From the IMG/VR virus record IMGVR_UViG_3300042372_000664, positions 1 through 42,189 of that record: a stretch of DNA of 42,189 bases. One strand, given 5' to 3'. Both the position numbers and the translations under genes were made by a program. The notes beneath the pieces are model-generated. The model did no database searches and was not told where the DNA came from. It saw nothing but the letters and a program-made list of their open reading frames with translations. The DNA is from a virus. Positions 20,293 to 30,550 of the stretch are shown piece after piece; within the stretch, counting starts at the first letter, position 1, and the number at the start of each line of letters is the position of its first letter.

Positions 20293-22235
20293 GCTTTAAA
20301 CACGCGAACCCGCAGCGTTCCGCTTGCAAGGTCAACCGTGCCGCCCGACTTGTTCTCAATTTCGATCCGCACATTATTTGCCGAAATAACCGTGGCGATG
20401 ATGTTAAGGCCCGCTTGCATTGTCGATAGGGATGCCTGGGCAAAGTCACCAACCACCGCGCCCGTCACCGTGACGTTTACAGTGTCCACCGCGCCGTTTG
20501 CGAGTGATGTCACGTCATAAACTTGCGAGTAAATCAGCGGCGCATCATTCTTTATGATATTTGCCGCGCCTGTTCCTGTGTAGTTTACAAAGCGAGACAA
20601 GTTGTCGTTTGCATGATCCCGGTTATTTTCAACAATGATGTCGCTGATATTTGCCGTTGCTACCGCAAACGACTTCATGCTGTTGCGTGAGAATACAAAC
20701 CCGCTGGCAAACTCCACAATGTCAACTTCAAGCGCGTAGTTTCCTTCAAAGCGGAAATTGCTGCACCGAAATGATAGGTTTGCATTACTGCCATTCTGCA
20801 CAAAACATTTAGGCGATACCTCAAAATAGTTGTTTAATACTGAAACGGAGCGATTAAGTATAAACGAATAAATATCACAACCCGCATAGTTGCCTTGGAT
20901 TGCGTTGTTTTCTATCATTATACCGCCGCAAATCCAAAGCGTGATACCGATTGCATTGCGTTCAATGATGTTCCCAGTAATCGAAAGCGTCGTAACCGCT
21001 TGACCTACCTCAATGCCAATCTGGTTGCCCGTAATGTGGTTATTGCGGATTGTCGCGCCATATCCCAGCTTTGTGCGGATCGGTGTGTAGAACTTCGTGA
21101 GGCGGCAACGCTCGATTACACAACCCCCTTCCATCTCCCATTCAATCCCGTATTGCGTTGAGTTAGAGCCAGAAAACCCATTGCCTGGAATCGTGGTAAA
21201 GTTGCCATATGTGATCGCGGGATTGTTTACCGTGCCTAGCGCCGTGCTGCCCGTTCCGTTGCCCGAATATGTCAGGTCAAACAGGTGAAGCGTTTGCCCA
21301 TAACCGTTTGACGCAGGAGCCGTGCGTCCACCCTTCAAGCCCGTTCCCGCGCCTGTGTATTTAAGCGTGGTGCGATCCATGCCATCGCCAAAGATGGTGA
21401 TATTTGGAGCCGTAAACGCAGAGCCACCAGTATTGAGAACACCAAAGTCAATCGCAGTTGAAAACGTATATTCACCCGCGCCAAGCATGATGGGCCGTCC
21501 AGTGCGAAACGCAGCCACCATTGCCGTGTAATTGTTCGCTACGCCAGTGCCGCCGCCGAATTGCTCCAGCGTTACAGGCATCCGGCGCATGGCTGTTTGC
21601 ATTGTTTCTGCAACAGCACCCGTCCCCGCTTGCAGGAACCCCATAAGCCCAGAGCCACCAGATGCCGCAATGTCTGTGCGCAATGCGGAATCAACACCAA
21701 TGCCGCTTGCAGGCACCATCTTGCCAGTTGCGTCACCCGCAAAGAATTTCCCGGCAAATGCTTCCCGCAAAAACCGACGGAACTTACCGCCGCGATATTC
21801 CAATATGTCGCCTTCAATCAGGCCAGCAATGTCGAGACTTGGGGCGGTTGCGCCTTCATCAACCGACACCGCCCGTGCCGTTAAATCGGCCTGTTCGCCC
21901 TCAATATCCTGAATCGCCATGACGTTGCGGTCGAGCGTGGCTTCAAGCCCTTCGGCGGACAAGGCGGCACCGGCTTGCGCGTCATATTGTTGGCTGGCTG
22001 GCGTTTTGCGCTTGTAACGCACCGTCGCGCCATTGGCCCAAAAGGGCGACAATGGCGTCATGACAGGGTTGGAAAGCGGGCCGGTGATCGTATAATGCGT
22101 GTTCAACGCCTGCAACGCGCCATTGACCTTGACGATCAAATCAGCCGCAGATTGCAGCGGAAAGCCAATATTGCGCGGCGTGGCCAAGCCATCGGCCACA
22201 TAGGCAGACCTGCTAACAACGGCTGTCTTGGTCAT
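20289..22235 (-). CDS. Tailspike / tail fibre with right-handed beta-helix
   Basis: 648 aa from MTKTAVVSRSAYVADG (ATG at 22235, GGGAAAG upstream). The N-terminal ~150 residues resemble the T7-type tail fibre attachment domain (NIGFPLQSAADLIVKVNGALQALNTHYTITG). From about 220 on, GGTGVANNYTAMVAAFRTGRPIMLGAGEYTFS begins a pectate-lyase-like beta-helix, with stacked repeats of the form I.NN.I.GN.IGI. Such proteins bind, and often degrade, capsule or LPS. The last ~80 residues form a beta-rich C-terminal cap. Likely the main host-range determinant. Confidence 0.8.
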   Translation of the reverse strand: MTKTAVVSRSAYVADGLATPRNIGFPLQSAADLIVKVNGALQALNTHYTITGPLSNPVMTPLSPFWANGATVRYKRKTPASQQYDAQAGAALSAEGLEATLDRNVMAIQDIEGEQADLTARAVSVDEGATAPSLDIAGLIEGDILEYRGGKFRRFLREAFAGKFFAGDATGKMVPASGIGVDSALRTDIAASGGSGLMGFLQAGTGAVAETMQTAMRRMPVTLEQFGGGTGVANNYTAMVAAFRTGRPIMLGAGEYTFSTAIDFGVLNTGGSAFTAPNITIFGDGMDRTTLKYTGAGTGLKGGRTAPASNGYGQTLHLFDLTYSGNGTGSTALGTVNNPAITYGNFTTIPGNGFSGSNSTQYGIEWEMEGGCVIERCRLTKFYTPIRTKLGYGATIRNNHITGNQIGIEVGQAVTTLSITGNIIERNAIGITLWICGGIMIENNAIQGNYAGCDIYSFILNRSVSVLNNYFEVSPKCFVQNGSNANLSFRCSNFRFEGNYALEVDIVEFASGFVFSRNSMKSFAVATANISDIIVENNRDHANDNLSRFVNYTGTGAANIIKNDAPLIYSQVYDVTSLANGAVDTVNVTVTGAVVGDFAQASLSTMQAGLNIIATVISANNVRIEIENKSGGTVDLASGTLRVRVFKA

Positions 22236-22291
22236 CGCACACTTTCCCAAATGGTCAAAGCGGCGGGCGGCGATGTCGTATGTAATTCAGG

Positions 22292-22307
22292 TTATTCTAT
22301 TTGGCAA
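22292..22307. promoter_or_regulatory. TTGCCAAATAGAATAA motif upstream of the tailspike gene
   Basis: On the minus strand TTGCCA is followed, 17 bases on, by TACATA, a plausible promoter for the tailspike/lysis segment. Fifteen bases here (22296-22310) also occur at 478-492, and a near copy is at 35652-35667. Confidence 0.45.
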
Positions 22308-22310
22308 TAA

Positions 22311-24734
22311 TTATTCCTGCACCTCGGCAAAGGCATTGGCAAAATCTGGCGCGCGCATTCCGCTCAGCCCCGCACCAGGTGGCGCATAATAAGCCGTGCC
22401 TTCCTTCTCGGCGCGCTGTTCCTGCTGTGCATAAGCGCCCGCTATATCTTCATCGCTCCATTCACGGATCATGTCGGCAAAGCCGCGCTCATAAGCAAGC
22501 CGCGTGTACCACAGGTTCCTACCGGGGATTTCGTTAAGCAACAGCTTCGCCGAATCCTTGGCCAGTGTCGTGTCGGTTTCAGGATCGCCATCGAACGCAG
22601 CGACCGCGCTATTGGCCGGAATGGCAAGCGCGTTGCCCAATGTCTGGCCAAGCACCGGCCCCAACAGCGTCTTGGCCACACCGCCGCCGAAACTGTTTTC
22701 CGAATTATAGATCAAATCGCCGAACAGCCCGAGGCCGCCCGATTGTATCAACGCGCGACCGGCAAATCGCGGGTCTTCCATCGGCTGCGGGTCTTTACCC
22801 GCCGCCACCTGTTTCAGCTGCACCGATATCGCGCCGCCAACCGTCATCATGCCCAGCAAGGTCAGGCCATATTTTGCCTTGTTGTGGATCCCGCCCTGTT
22901 CGAGCATCCGCCGCCCGTGCAACGAAAGCACCGCCAGCGGGAAGCCCTTGAACAGCAACGACGACCGCATGATTTCGCCAAGCCACGTCCCTGCCTTTGG
23001 CATCCCCGCCATCATCGCCCGCGTGCGCGCATCGGGCATGATAATCGCATAATCGGTTTCGGTCAGGATCATTTGCAGGAATCGCTCGCCAAGCCGCTTG
23101 TCGGCAATCTCGGTCGGCAACAGCCATTCGGCTCCGCGTTCCTCGATCGTGTCACTGGCACGGTAATTGTCCCAATCCTGCCGGCCTAATTGGTGGCGCT
23201 CCATCATCGCGCGCGTCGCCGGGTCGATATCGTCCCAGCCCTTCGCTTTGTTGTGCGTCAGCCAGCTGATCGTTTCCATGCCGAACGCCCACTGGCCATT
23301 GCGCGTGTGACGGCCCAGCCCTTGCGCACGAATGACAAAATCGGACATGCGGCGCGCAATCTCGCCGGTCAATTCCTCGCCATTGTAGCGATAGGATGCC
23401 GACGTAAGCGTCAACCAATCCTGTGTTATCAGGCCCGCCCGCACCGCAAGCGCGCGATCTTCCTGCGCGCCGGTCCACAATTTGGCATAGCGTCCGACCA
23501 TTTTCATGGCGGGAATACCGTTAAAATTGGCGGTTTTCATCATCGTTGCCATATCGGGCACGGCCGACAATATCGCGCTGCCAAGCTTCGCCGCGACTTG
23601 CTGCGCACGAAACGCGCTAAACGCCAGCGCCAAGCGCCGGTTTTCAACCATGTGATTGTTGCCGCTGATAACGTCGTACATGCGCCCAAGCTTGCCATCG
23701 ACGCTACCCAAATTGTCGATGTCCGACTGACTGCCTTTCAACTTGATCGACTTCTCCATCCAATCTTTCATAAAACGCAGCGTCGCCGTGGGGTTTGGCC
23801 CCATTTCTTCCATCAACGCTATGTCGCGCACCATGCTTTCGACATGCCCGACAAAGATATCGTAAATGTTATCCGCCCCGCCAAAGCGCCCCTGATATTC
23901 CAGCCAGTCGTCGGGATTGTCGAAGTGGATCAGGCGCGGATCACTGCGGCGCGATGCCAGCGACCCGGCAAACATTTGCCCCGGCTTTGCCTTGCTTGCC
24001 CCATCGGCACGGATATTTTCATACATGCGGCGCAAGATATCGAGTCGCTTCATGCCGCTGGCTGGCTCTCCGGTTTCAAGGTCGATCAGGCGCGCCCGCG
24101 ATATCGGTCCAAAATCGGCCCATTCTTCAAACGACACCGCGCGCACAAGCGCTTGGTCGTGGCGTTGCGGGAACACAAATTGTTCCAACTTGCCGATTCG
24201 CCCGCCCGCCTGATTGAACCGCTGGCGCAACATTTCCATGACATCACCCATCGCCTGCGAAAATTCGCGCGCGTTTACGTTGCCGGTGGATTGCCCAAAC
24301 CGCTCGCGCAGCACATCGGCAAGGTCGCTTTTGTCGCGTATCTGCCCCAGCAAATTGCGCCGATGCTTAGCGAGGAATTCATCAAGGCTGGCAAAGGCCG
24401 AACCGCGCACCGTGTCGATTTTCTTGTCGATCTGCGCCACATAGTCGATCGCCGTTGCCAGCTTGAACGGACCGTCGCCTGCATCTGCCGTCATCCGGCC
24501 AAGCCATTCACCTTGCACTTTTCTTTGCTTAAGCTGCGCATTTTGCTTCGCAATCACATCCGACTCCAGATTGGAAACGATAATCCGCGTCGCCTCTGCC
24601 TCTGCGGCCGCACGGCCAAGCCGAGGCTCATAGCCGCGCACCATTTCGTCATAACGCGCACGGATTTGCTCGGCGCGATCGGCGGGGATTTTGCCTTGCG
24701 CGATCAGGTCAGGGATGCAGGTGCCGAGTGCCAT
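22311..24734 (-). CDS. Internal virion / ejection protein candidate, 807 aa
   Basis: Long, mostly helical protein. N-terminal ~90 residues with charged helices (IRARYDEMVRGYEPRLGRAAAEAEATRII), a large middle rich in Arg/Met and a C-terminal hydrophobic segment (KYGLTLLGMMTVGGAISVQL). It follows the transglycosylase-containing protein in the late operon, matching the position of core ejection proteins of T7-like phages. No catalytic motif seen. Confidence 0.6.
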   Translation of the reverse strand: MALGTCIPDLIAQGKIPADRAEQIRARYDEMVRGYEPRLGRAAAEAEATRIIVSNLESDVIAKQNAQLKQRKVQGEWLGRMTADAGDGPFKLATAIDYVAQIDKKIDTVRGSAFASLDEFLAKHRRNLLGQIRDKSDLADVLRERFGQSTGNVNAREFSQAMGDVMEMLRQRFNQAGGRIGKLEQFVFPQRHDQALVRAVSFEEWADFGPISRARLIDLETGEPASGMKRLDILRRMYENIRADGASKAKPGQMFAGSLASRRSDPRLIHFDNPDDWLEYQGRFGGADNIYDIFVGHVESMVRDIALMEEMGPNPTATLRFMKDWMEKSIKLKGSQSDIDNLGSVDGKLGRMYDVISGNNHMVENRRLALAFSAFRAQQVAAKLGSAILSAVPDMATMMKTANFNGIPAMKMVGRYAKLWTGAQEDRALAVRAGLITQDWLTLTSASYRYNGEELTGEIARRMSDFVIRAQGLGRHTRNGQWAFGMETISWLTHNKAKGWDDIDPATRAMMERHQLGRQDWDNYRASDTIEERGAEWLLPTEIADKRLGERFLQMILTETDYAIIMPDARTRAMMAGMPKAGTWLGEIMRSSLLFKGFPLAVLSLHGRRMLEQGGIHNKAKYGLTLLGMMTVGGAISVQLKQVAAGKDPQPMEDPRFAGRALIQSGGLGLFGDLIYNSENSFGGGVAKTLLGPVLGQTLGNALAIPANSAVAAFDGDPETDTTLAKDSAKLLLNEIPGRNLWYTRLAYERGFADMIREWSDEDIAGAYAQQEQRAEKEGTAYYAPPGAGLSGMRAPDFANAFAEVQE

Positions 24735-24994
24735 TATTCAGATGCTCCCATGCGCAATGCGCCTTCGACATAGCATTGATGTGCGACCGTCGAAAGCATT
24801 TGCCGGAATCGCGTTTGAAGCCCGATATCTGGCACCGCCGAATTATACGCTTCTCCAAGGCCATCAAGCAACCGTTGCACGCCTTGATCTGCCATCCACT
24901 TATCAGCCAATTCGTCGAGGCGGTCCATTTCGGCGGGGTCGAAGCCCTCTGCGAATTCAGCATTGTCATAGAGCTTGCGAAGCGGAGGACTCAT
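24734..24994 (-). CDS. Unknown virion-region protein, 86 aa
   Basis: MSPPLRKLYDNAEFAEGFDPAEMDRLDELADKW... is acidic and helical. The ATG at 24994 overlaps the previous stop (ATGA), and its own stop overlaps the next start (TAATG). Possibly a chaperone or small ejection component. Confidence 0.65.
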   Translation of the reverse strand: MSPPLRKLYDNAEFAEGFDPAEMDRLDELADKWMADQGVQRLLDGLGEAYNSAVPDIGLQTRFRQMLSTVAHQCYVEGALRMGASE

Positions 24995-27900
24995 AAACAA
25001 TCCCTTATATTCTTGATCATTGCATCTTCGGCGTCGATTTCGGCCAGCAAGTCGGCAGGTGCAACTTCGTCGCCTTCGTCGTCCATCCGAAACGCGAATT
25101 GGTCAACCGCATCGAACAACGGCGAACCGATGGTCGACTCCTGATCGACCTTGGCTTGCATCGGGCTTGCGGCTTGGAGGCTGGCCAACTGCGCTTGCCG
25201 TTCGGCAATGGCGGGATCGACGAGCGCGCGCAGGTCGTGTTTTAGGCTTTCAAGAACACCTATTGAGGCGGGTCCGTCTGGATCGTCGAACGCGCGTAAT
25301 GCGCCTTGGTCTAAATAAGGTGGCTCTAGTTCGTCTTGGCTGTCGACGCGGCTTTGCCCGAAAGCATCCGGTGCATCTTGGCTGCCCGCGCTTGCGTTTC
25401 CGGCGTCAGCTTGGCGTCCGTCGATAGCTGCATCATCAATGCCTGCATCTTCGGCCCAGGCTTTGGCAAATCGGTCTTCGATGCTGGCATAATAATCTTC
25501 CTTAACTTCGTAAAACGCCGCTGCCTGTATGTCTTGCAGCTCACGGTTTACCATCAAAAGCACCGCGTCGTCCATAGTTTCGACATCTTCGGTTAAAAGG
25601 ATTCGTGCCGCAATTGCAAAATCGGCGTCATCCATGCTGTAACCATTGGCTTGCGCCACATCGTCAAACATGTTGCGGATATAATATTCTTCTTCCTCGC
25701 TACGGAAAATCGACTTTGCGGGCGTGGCCACATTGGCTTCGCGTGATTGACCGAACGGATATATTTTCTTGCCCTGCGTTGCAGCCAGATCAATGGCCTC
25801 CAACACCTGCGCTTCTGTTGGACGCGGCCCTTGCGGGTCGCCAAAATATCCGGCTTCATGCAACAATTCGCCGATTTCATCGATACCGCGCCCCGCCTTG
25901 CGGACAAGCGGCCCGCTGCCGGGAATAAGCTGCCGGTTATAATCGCGCCCGCCTTTGCCAAGCCGATGGCCTTTGGTGCCCAGCTTGCGTCCGCCTGCGC
26001 TCAATCCATCTTCCGAAAGACCGCCCGCGCGCCCGATGAATTTCAATATGTCGACTGGCCCATTTTCAACTGGCAAACGCATGAACTGCTGTTTCTTGTT
26101 CATGCGGATTTCTTTGCCCGCCGCCAATTGCATCAACCCCCGGCGCAGCTTTGCCGCGTTAATGCCCAATGCCTGCGCCAGCTTTTCCGGTTCATTCAAC
26201 GACTGCGCACGGTCGCGGACGACAGCGCGCAGTTGTGGCAAGATATCGGCAACGCTTTCATCGACGGGTGTTGCCACACGCGGCGCAACGGCGGGTGCCA
26301 TAATCGGCGCTGGCCGCGCGACCGCTTCAATCGGGTTCGCCAGTATCGGAATATCGCCACCATCATGAATGGGCTCTGGCAACATATCGTCTTGATCAAT
26401 CAACCGTGGCCGTGGCGCGATGACCTCAATCGCGGCACGGTCTGCATCTATTTGCGCACGCTGGCGGTCAAGGTCGGCGCGCACGGCTGCCTCCGGGTCC
26501 ATATCGACCGAACGGCCCGCGCCTGTGGACGGCCCACCCATTTTGCGCGCGGCCCAATCAATCACGTCGGCGGCGTTCATCCCCTGTAGGAACGGGTTGG
26601 CCTCAACCACCGCATCGCCGAGCACGTCGCGCACGGGCGTATTGGGCGGCACGCGATGCAGTTTGCGCGCACCGCTATTGCCCGCAAAATGCGCAAGATA
26701 CAGATTTCCGGCGTTTGGCGTGATGCCCGCACTGCGCAACGATTGTTCGTTCAACGCCATCAAATCGTCCATAAGGATTTCATTCAGACGCGGGTCCGTG
26801 CGCAACGCGGCGATTTCGGCATCGCTTTTACCCGATGCACCATAACGCGACTTATACAGCCGCGACCATGTACCGGTCAGGAATTGATACGGGCCAAGCG
26901 CCGTTGAATTGGGGTTGCGCGCAACATTGCTGCCCGACGACTCCACGACCTTGATCCGGCTTTTCAAAACACTGCGCGCATCGCCGGGAACGACGCCCGA
27001 CGATATCGACGTGCTGCGATTAAGTGTTTCACGATTTCCACGTGAAACAGCAGCGCGCGCCTGTGCGCCGAAGCCGCTAGGCGTAGGAGCATCAAATATC
27101 CGCTGCATCGCCTCAGCCAGATTTTCGGCATGAACCCGCGTCCCGGCACCGTCGGGCTGAAACGGGTTGCGCGCCTCAATCGCGCTTTCCCGCCGCACGA
27201 CCGCCACGGCATCCGCTTCGGCTTCGCTTAGATTATCGCGGCCAATGACAGCCTCGGCAATGTCGGGCAACATATCATCGCCGATGGCATCCCAATCCAT
27301 TTTGGGCCGGATCGATTCGGGCAAAGCTGGCGCGATTTTCGTCCACAGCTTTTCTTGCACGGCTTTCGGCGCGGCCTTGATTGCGTCCCAATTTTTGGCA
27401 ACACCGTAACCAACGCCGTCGAAAACCGCGCCGCCCGCCACCGCAAAGCCGACTTGTTGCACCGCGTCCGCTGTTGTGAACTCTCGGCCCATACGGTCCA
27501 TTGCCCGCTTTGTATCTGGTAACAGCGCGGCCTCGGTGATTCCGCTGACAACGCCGCCGATCAATACCGTGCGCGCAAATGTTGTCCCGCCGCCGACTGG
27601 TAGGGTCGCAAGGTTAATCGGGTCAGTCATCGCTGACGCTGCACCGCCTATCAGGCTGGGAACAAAACCCGCTGCACTGGCCCGTTCTTCATCGCGTTGG
27701 CTTTCACCAAATCGGTTCGCGACGGCCATGTCGAATTCTTCGCGCGTTGCCGGAACCTTTGTAAAATGCGCGGTATTTTGGGCCTTGCGACGATTGACTT
27801 CTTTAATGATCGCGTCGCGGTCCATTATGCGCCGCGTGAATCCCATACTGTCCTTCACGTCCATATACAACGCACCGTTGCGGCTTGTATCTACGCCCAT

Positions 27901-28095
27901 GTCGCCAAGGCTATCGAGCAAATCGCGATAAGCGTCCGCATTGCGCGGCATTTGCGTGAACAAATCTTGTCGATCCTCTGCCGACCGAAAGGCTGCGCCA
28001 ATGCCTTCAAAGAAACCTACATCTGGAGGGGGCGCTTCACTGCCGCCGCTGGGCAGTGTCTGACGCATACGGGATGGCAATAACGCGCCGGGCAT
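24991..28095 (-). CDS. Internal virion protein with lytic transglycosylase domain
   Basis: 1034 aa. A SLT-like domain spans roughly residues 375-500: the catalytic Glu is E385 in IKVVESSGSNVARN, followed by NPNSTALGPYQFLTGTW and YLAHFAGNSGA, the three canonical blocks. A Gly/Ala-rich, hydrophobic N-terminal stretch lies around 143-190. The C-terminal half is acidic. In T7-type phages such a protein (gp16) is ejected and locally opens peptidoglycan for DNA entry. It is the largest gene here and lies with the other internal proteins. Confidence 0.8.
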   Translation of the reverse strand: MPGALLPSRMRQTLPSGGSEAPPPDVGFFEGIGAAFRSAEDRQDLFTQMPRNADAYRDLLDSLGDMGVDTSRNGALYMDVKDSMGFTRRIMDRDAIIKEVNRRKAQNTAHFTKVPATREEFDMAVANRFGESQRDEERASAAGFVPSLIGGAASAMTDPINLATLPVGGGTTFARTVLIGGVVSGITEAALLPDTKRAMDRMGREFTTADAVQQVGFAVAGGAVFDGVGYGVAKNWDAIKAAPKAVQEKLWTKIAPALPESIRPKMDWDAIGDDMLPDIAEAVIGRDNLSEAEADAVAVVRRESAIEARNPFQPDGAGTRVHAENLAEAMQRIFDAPTPSGFGAQARAAVSRGNRETLNRSTSISSGVVPGDARSVLKSRIKVVESSGSNVARNPNSTALGPYQFLTGTWSRLYKSRYGASGKSDAEIAALRTDPRLNEILMDDLMALNEQSLRSAGITPNAGNLYLAHFAGNSGARKLHRVPPNTPVRDVLGDAVVEANPFLQGMNAADVIDWAARKMGGPSTGAGRSVDMDPEAAVRADLDRQRAQIDADRAAIEVIAPRPRLIDQDDMLPEPIHDGGDIPILANPIEAVARPAPIMAPAVAPRVATPVDESVADILPQLRAVVRDRAQSLNEPEKLAQALGINAAKLRRGLMQLAAGKEIRMNKKQQFMRLPVENGPVDILKFIGRAGGLSEDGLSAGGRKLGTKGHRLGKGGRDYNRQLIPGSGPLVRKAGRGIDEIGELLHEAGYFGDPQGPRPTEAQVLEAIDLAATQGKKIYPFGQSREANVATPAKSIFRSEEEEYYIRNMFDDVAQANGYSMDDADFAIAARILLTEDVETMDDAVLLMVNRELQDIQAAAFYEVKEDYYASIEDRFAKAWAEDAGIDDAAIDGRQADAGNASAGSQDAPDAFGQSRVDSQDELEPPYLDQGALRAFDDPDGPASIGVLESLKHDLRALVDPAIAERQAQLASLQAASPMQAKVDQESTIGSPLFDAVDQFAFRMDDEGDEVAPADLLAEIDAEDAMIKNIRDCL

Positions 28096-29933
28096 TATCG
28101 TGTCACGACCAGATTATAGACGCTGCCGTCTTTGTGTAACAGGGCCTTGCCCGTCGGACCTATGAACCGGTAAAGCGGCTGCCCCGCCGCATCCTCGTCA
28201 TAATATTCGGGGCGATAATTGTTCAGGATATCGGCCTTGCTGGCGGCTTGTTTATTGGCATAAACCGCGCCATCGAATTTTAACATCGATAAAGTCTTGT
28301 CAAATTCCTCTGCGGTTTTCCAAGCGGGCAAAATGACCTGTTTGCCGCGCACGCGGTCTATGCCGCCTTGTAAGACACCATTGCCGCGCTGGGTTGCGCC
28401 AAGCGCGATTTTCACCGCCACATCAAATTCCGCTTCACTCCATCCTGACGCCCCGCGACTGTTCAATTGGCCGGCGTAAATGTCCCATGCGACGCTCATC
28501 ATATTGTCATATTCGCCGCCCATCGACGCCTTGACATCGCCCACCCGGCGCGCAAAAGCTGCCTTTACTTCTTCGGTCTTGCCGAATTCATCCTTGCGCG
28601 CGTTACGCACTTCGCGGCCTTCAAGCGCATATTGTTGCGAACGCGGACCCAGCGAGGCGAGTTGACCAAGGCCCGGCTTGGCTTCTTCGGCGGCAAGGTA
28701 ACGCTGTTTGGCGGGCATGGCACGCAATTCGGATAGCACCGCCGCCTGTCCAGCGACGCCCTGTTTCGCGGTTTCTTTTAACTGCGCACCGCGCGCCTTG
28801 GCCCTACTATCGCCGATGCCCTTCAAATGCGTATAGCCGACTTGCTCCGCTTCGGTTGCGGTCCCTGCGGCCACCTTTGCGCCAAGCCGTGAGGCGGCAG
28901 CGCTGGCCTTAATACCCATTGGGTCGGCTGCTTCGTTATAGGTGCGGTTCAAACCGATCTGGATGCCCAGCCCGTCAAGACCGATTATGTCCGCTTCGGG
29001 CAATCCGTTTGCTACCGCTGCACGCCGCACTTGCGCAATTTCGGCCTGCGACGGGTTTATGCCCAGCTTCACCTTTTCTTCAACCGCTTTGACGGCTTCG
29101 CGTGCCTCCGTGCGCGCATCGCTGGCCGCTTGCTCCACGGCAATACGCGCGGCATTTTCTTCGGTTTCAATACTGCGCAGAAACGGTTTTACATCGTCGA
29201 TCACGCCATTGAGCTTGCCGGAATTGAGAAGCGTTTTTGCATCGGCATATTTGCCGGTGTTAATCAGGCCGGTGAGGAAATCTCCGAACAGGCTGGCCTG
29301 CCCTTTTTTGCGCAATATCGCTTTCTGGTCATCATTCAACGCCATGCCGTCGGCTAGGCTGTCCCAAAGCTGCACCGCCTCTTCCATTTTTTGAAGGTCG
29401 GGCGCTAATTGCAGGCCATTGCCCGTCGCCTTCAAATAGGTTTCGGCATTTTCGCCTTGCGCCTTGGCAAATTGGTCGCTGGCATAGATTGTTTCCTGCG
29501 TTTCATAGCGCGCTGCCGCCTGGACAACATTGGCTGTATAGCGCTGCCGCACACGCTCATTCTCGCCAAAGCCAGCATCAAATGCCGTCTTTTCTTCTTC
29601 AATGATGTCGGTGACGGTTTGAACATGCCCCGCGCCGCCCGGCCCATGCTTGCTGCGCGCCTCATTGATCCGCACGGCAATGCGGCTGTCGGTCTCCGCC
29701 CATTTGGCGGCCTGTTGCAGCAACAGCGCATTATCTTCATCCTGCTGGCGCTTGACTGCCAATTGGTGATTGATCGCGTCCACTTGCTGCGTTGCCTGCC
29801 GGTCGCTCTGCGCCATTTGGCCTGCCGTGCGCGCCGCGACGTCAAGCGCGTCGGCCAAGGGCGACACGGGCCGCTGGGTAATCGGGATGGCGGAACGACG
29901 GGGCGTTGCCGATATGCGCGGTTGCATTGCCAT
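28095..29933 (-). CDS. Internal virion protein (gp15-like position), 612 aa
   Basis: Highly helical, Ala/Gln/Glu-rich protein (DRQATQQVDAINHQLAVKRQQDEDNALLLQQAAKWAE), with no catalytic motif. Order gp14-like / this / transglycosylase protein mirrors T7 gp14-gp15-gp16. Overlaps both neighbours as TAATG. Confidence 0.65.
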   Translation of the reverse strand: MAMQPRISATPRRSAIPITQRPVSPLADALDVAARTAGQMAQSDRQATQQVDAINHQLAVKRQQDEDNALLLQQAAKWAETDSRIAVRINEARSKHGPGGAGHVQTVTDIIEEEKTAFDAGFGENERVRQRYTANVVQAAARYETQETIYASDQFAKAQGENAETYLKATGNGLQLAPDLQKMEEAVQLWDSLADGMALNDDQKAILRKKGQASLFGDFLTGLINTGKYADAKTLLNSGKLNGVIDDVKPFLRSIETEENAARIAVEQAASDARTEAREAVKAVEEKVKLGINPSQAEIAQVRRAAVANGLPEADIIGLDGLGIQIGLNRTYNEAADPMGIKASAAASRLGAKVAAGTATEAEQVGYTHLKGIGDSRAKARGAQLKETAKQGVAGQAAVLSELRAMPAKQRYLAAEEAKPGLGQLASLGPRSQQYALEGREVRNARKDEFGKTEEVKAAFARRVGDVKASMGGEYDNMMSVAWDIYAGQLNSRGASGWSEAEFDVAVKIALGATQRGNGVLQGGIDRVRGKQVILPAWKTAEEFDKTLSMLKFDGAVYANKQAASKADILNNYRPEYYDEDAAGQPLYRFIGPTGKALLHKDGSVYNLVVTR

Positions 29934-30550
29934 TAGAACCCTCCAGCGCCGGAACGTGGGAACGGAGATGGCGCATCGCGCGTAACTGGCCTGCCCATCC
30001 TATCGTAACGCGGCGCTTCGGCGACAAGGCCGTTTCGCGGAATGGGGATGGACCCGATCCTTTGTGGCTGCCTAAGATCGGCTGCACGACCCGCTTGCGT
30101 GGCCGCGTCAATGCGCGCCATATCATTCTGGCTCTGTATGCCCGACAATGCCGCTGCGCCCGCACGGAAAACGCCGCCGATGATCGCTGCCTTACCCCTG
30201 CTACGCGCGGCACTGGCCTGTGCCCGCAATCCGCTGGCCTCGCTTTGCGCATTGGCGCGGATCGTCATGGCCTCGCGCTGCCGTTCGATCGCGTTGGCAT
30301 AGATCATATCGGCAATGTTCCCGCTGCCAATACCTTGCTGCCCGCTGGCTGCGGCGTCCGCTGCGCCTGCGCCTTCCTCCATGCGTGATTGCCGGAGCGC
30401 GGCCAACACATCGCTTTCGCCGTTTAATTGGGTCAGGCGGGCATTTTCATCCAATTGCCGCGCTTCACCGCGCGCTTGCGCATTCTCGCTCAATCCACCT
30501 GCAACGGCGGACGCAACCTGAAGGGCGATTAACGCCGGTCCAACAGCCAT
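29933..30550 (-). CDS. Internal virion protein (gp14-like), 205 aa
   Basis: MAVGPALIALQVASAVAGGLSENAQARGEARQLDENARLT... has a hydrophobic N-terminal segment and a long Arg/Ala helix with many short side chains. A second Gly/Ala-rich stretch (SRGKAAIIGGVFRAGAAALSG) follows. This is the usual profile of gp14-like channel proteins. Confidence 0.7.
   Translation of the reverse strand: MAVGPALIALQVASAVAGGLSENAQARGEARQLDENARLTQLNGESDVLAALRQSRMEEGAGAADAAASGQQGIGSGNIADMIYANAIERQREAMTIRANAQSEASGLRAQASAARSRGKAAIIGGVFRAGAAALSGIQSQNDMARIDAATQAGRAADLRQPQRIGSIPIPRNGLVAEAPRYDRMGRPVTRDAPSPFPRSGAGGF

Noticed and set aside
23190-24773. 527-codon ORF on the plus strand
   Set aside because: Antisense shadow of the 807-aa late gene in GC-rich DNA. 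Composition is poor and there is no operon context.
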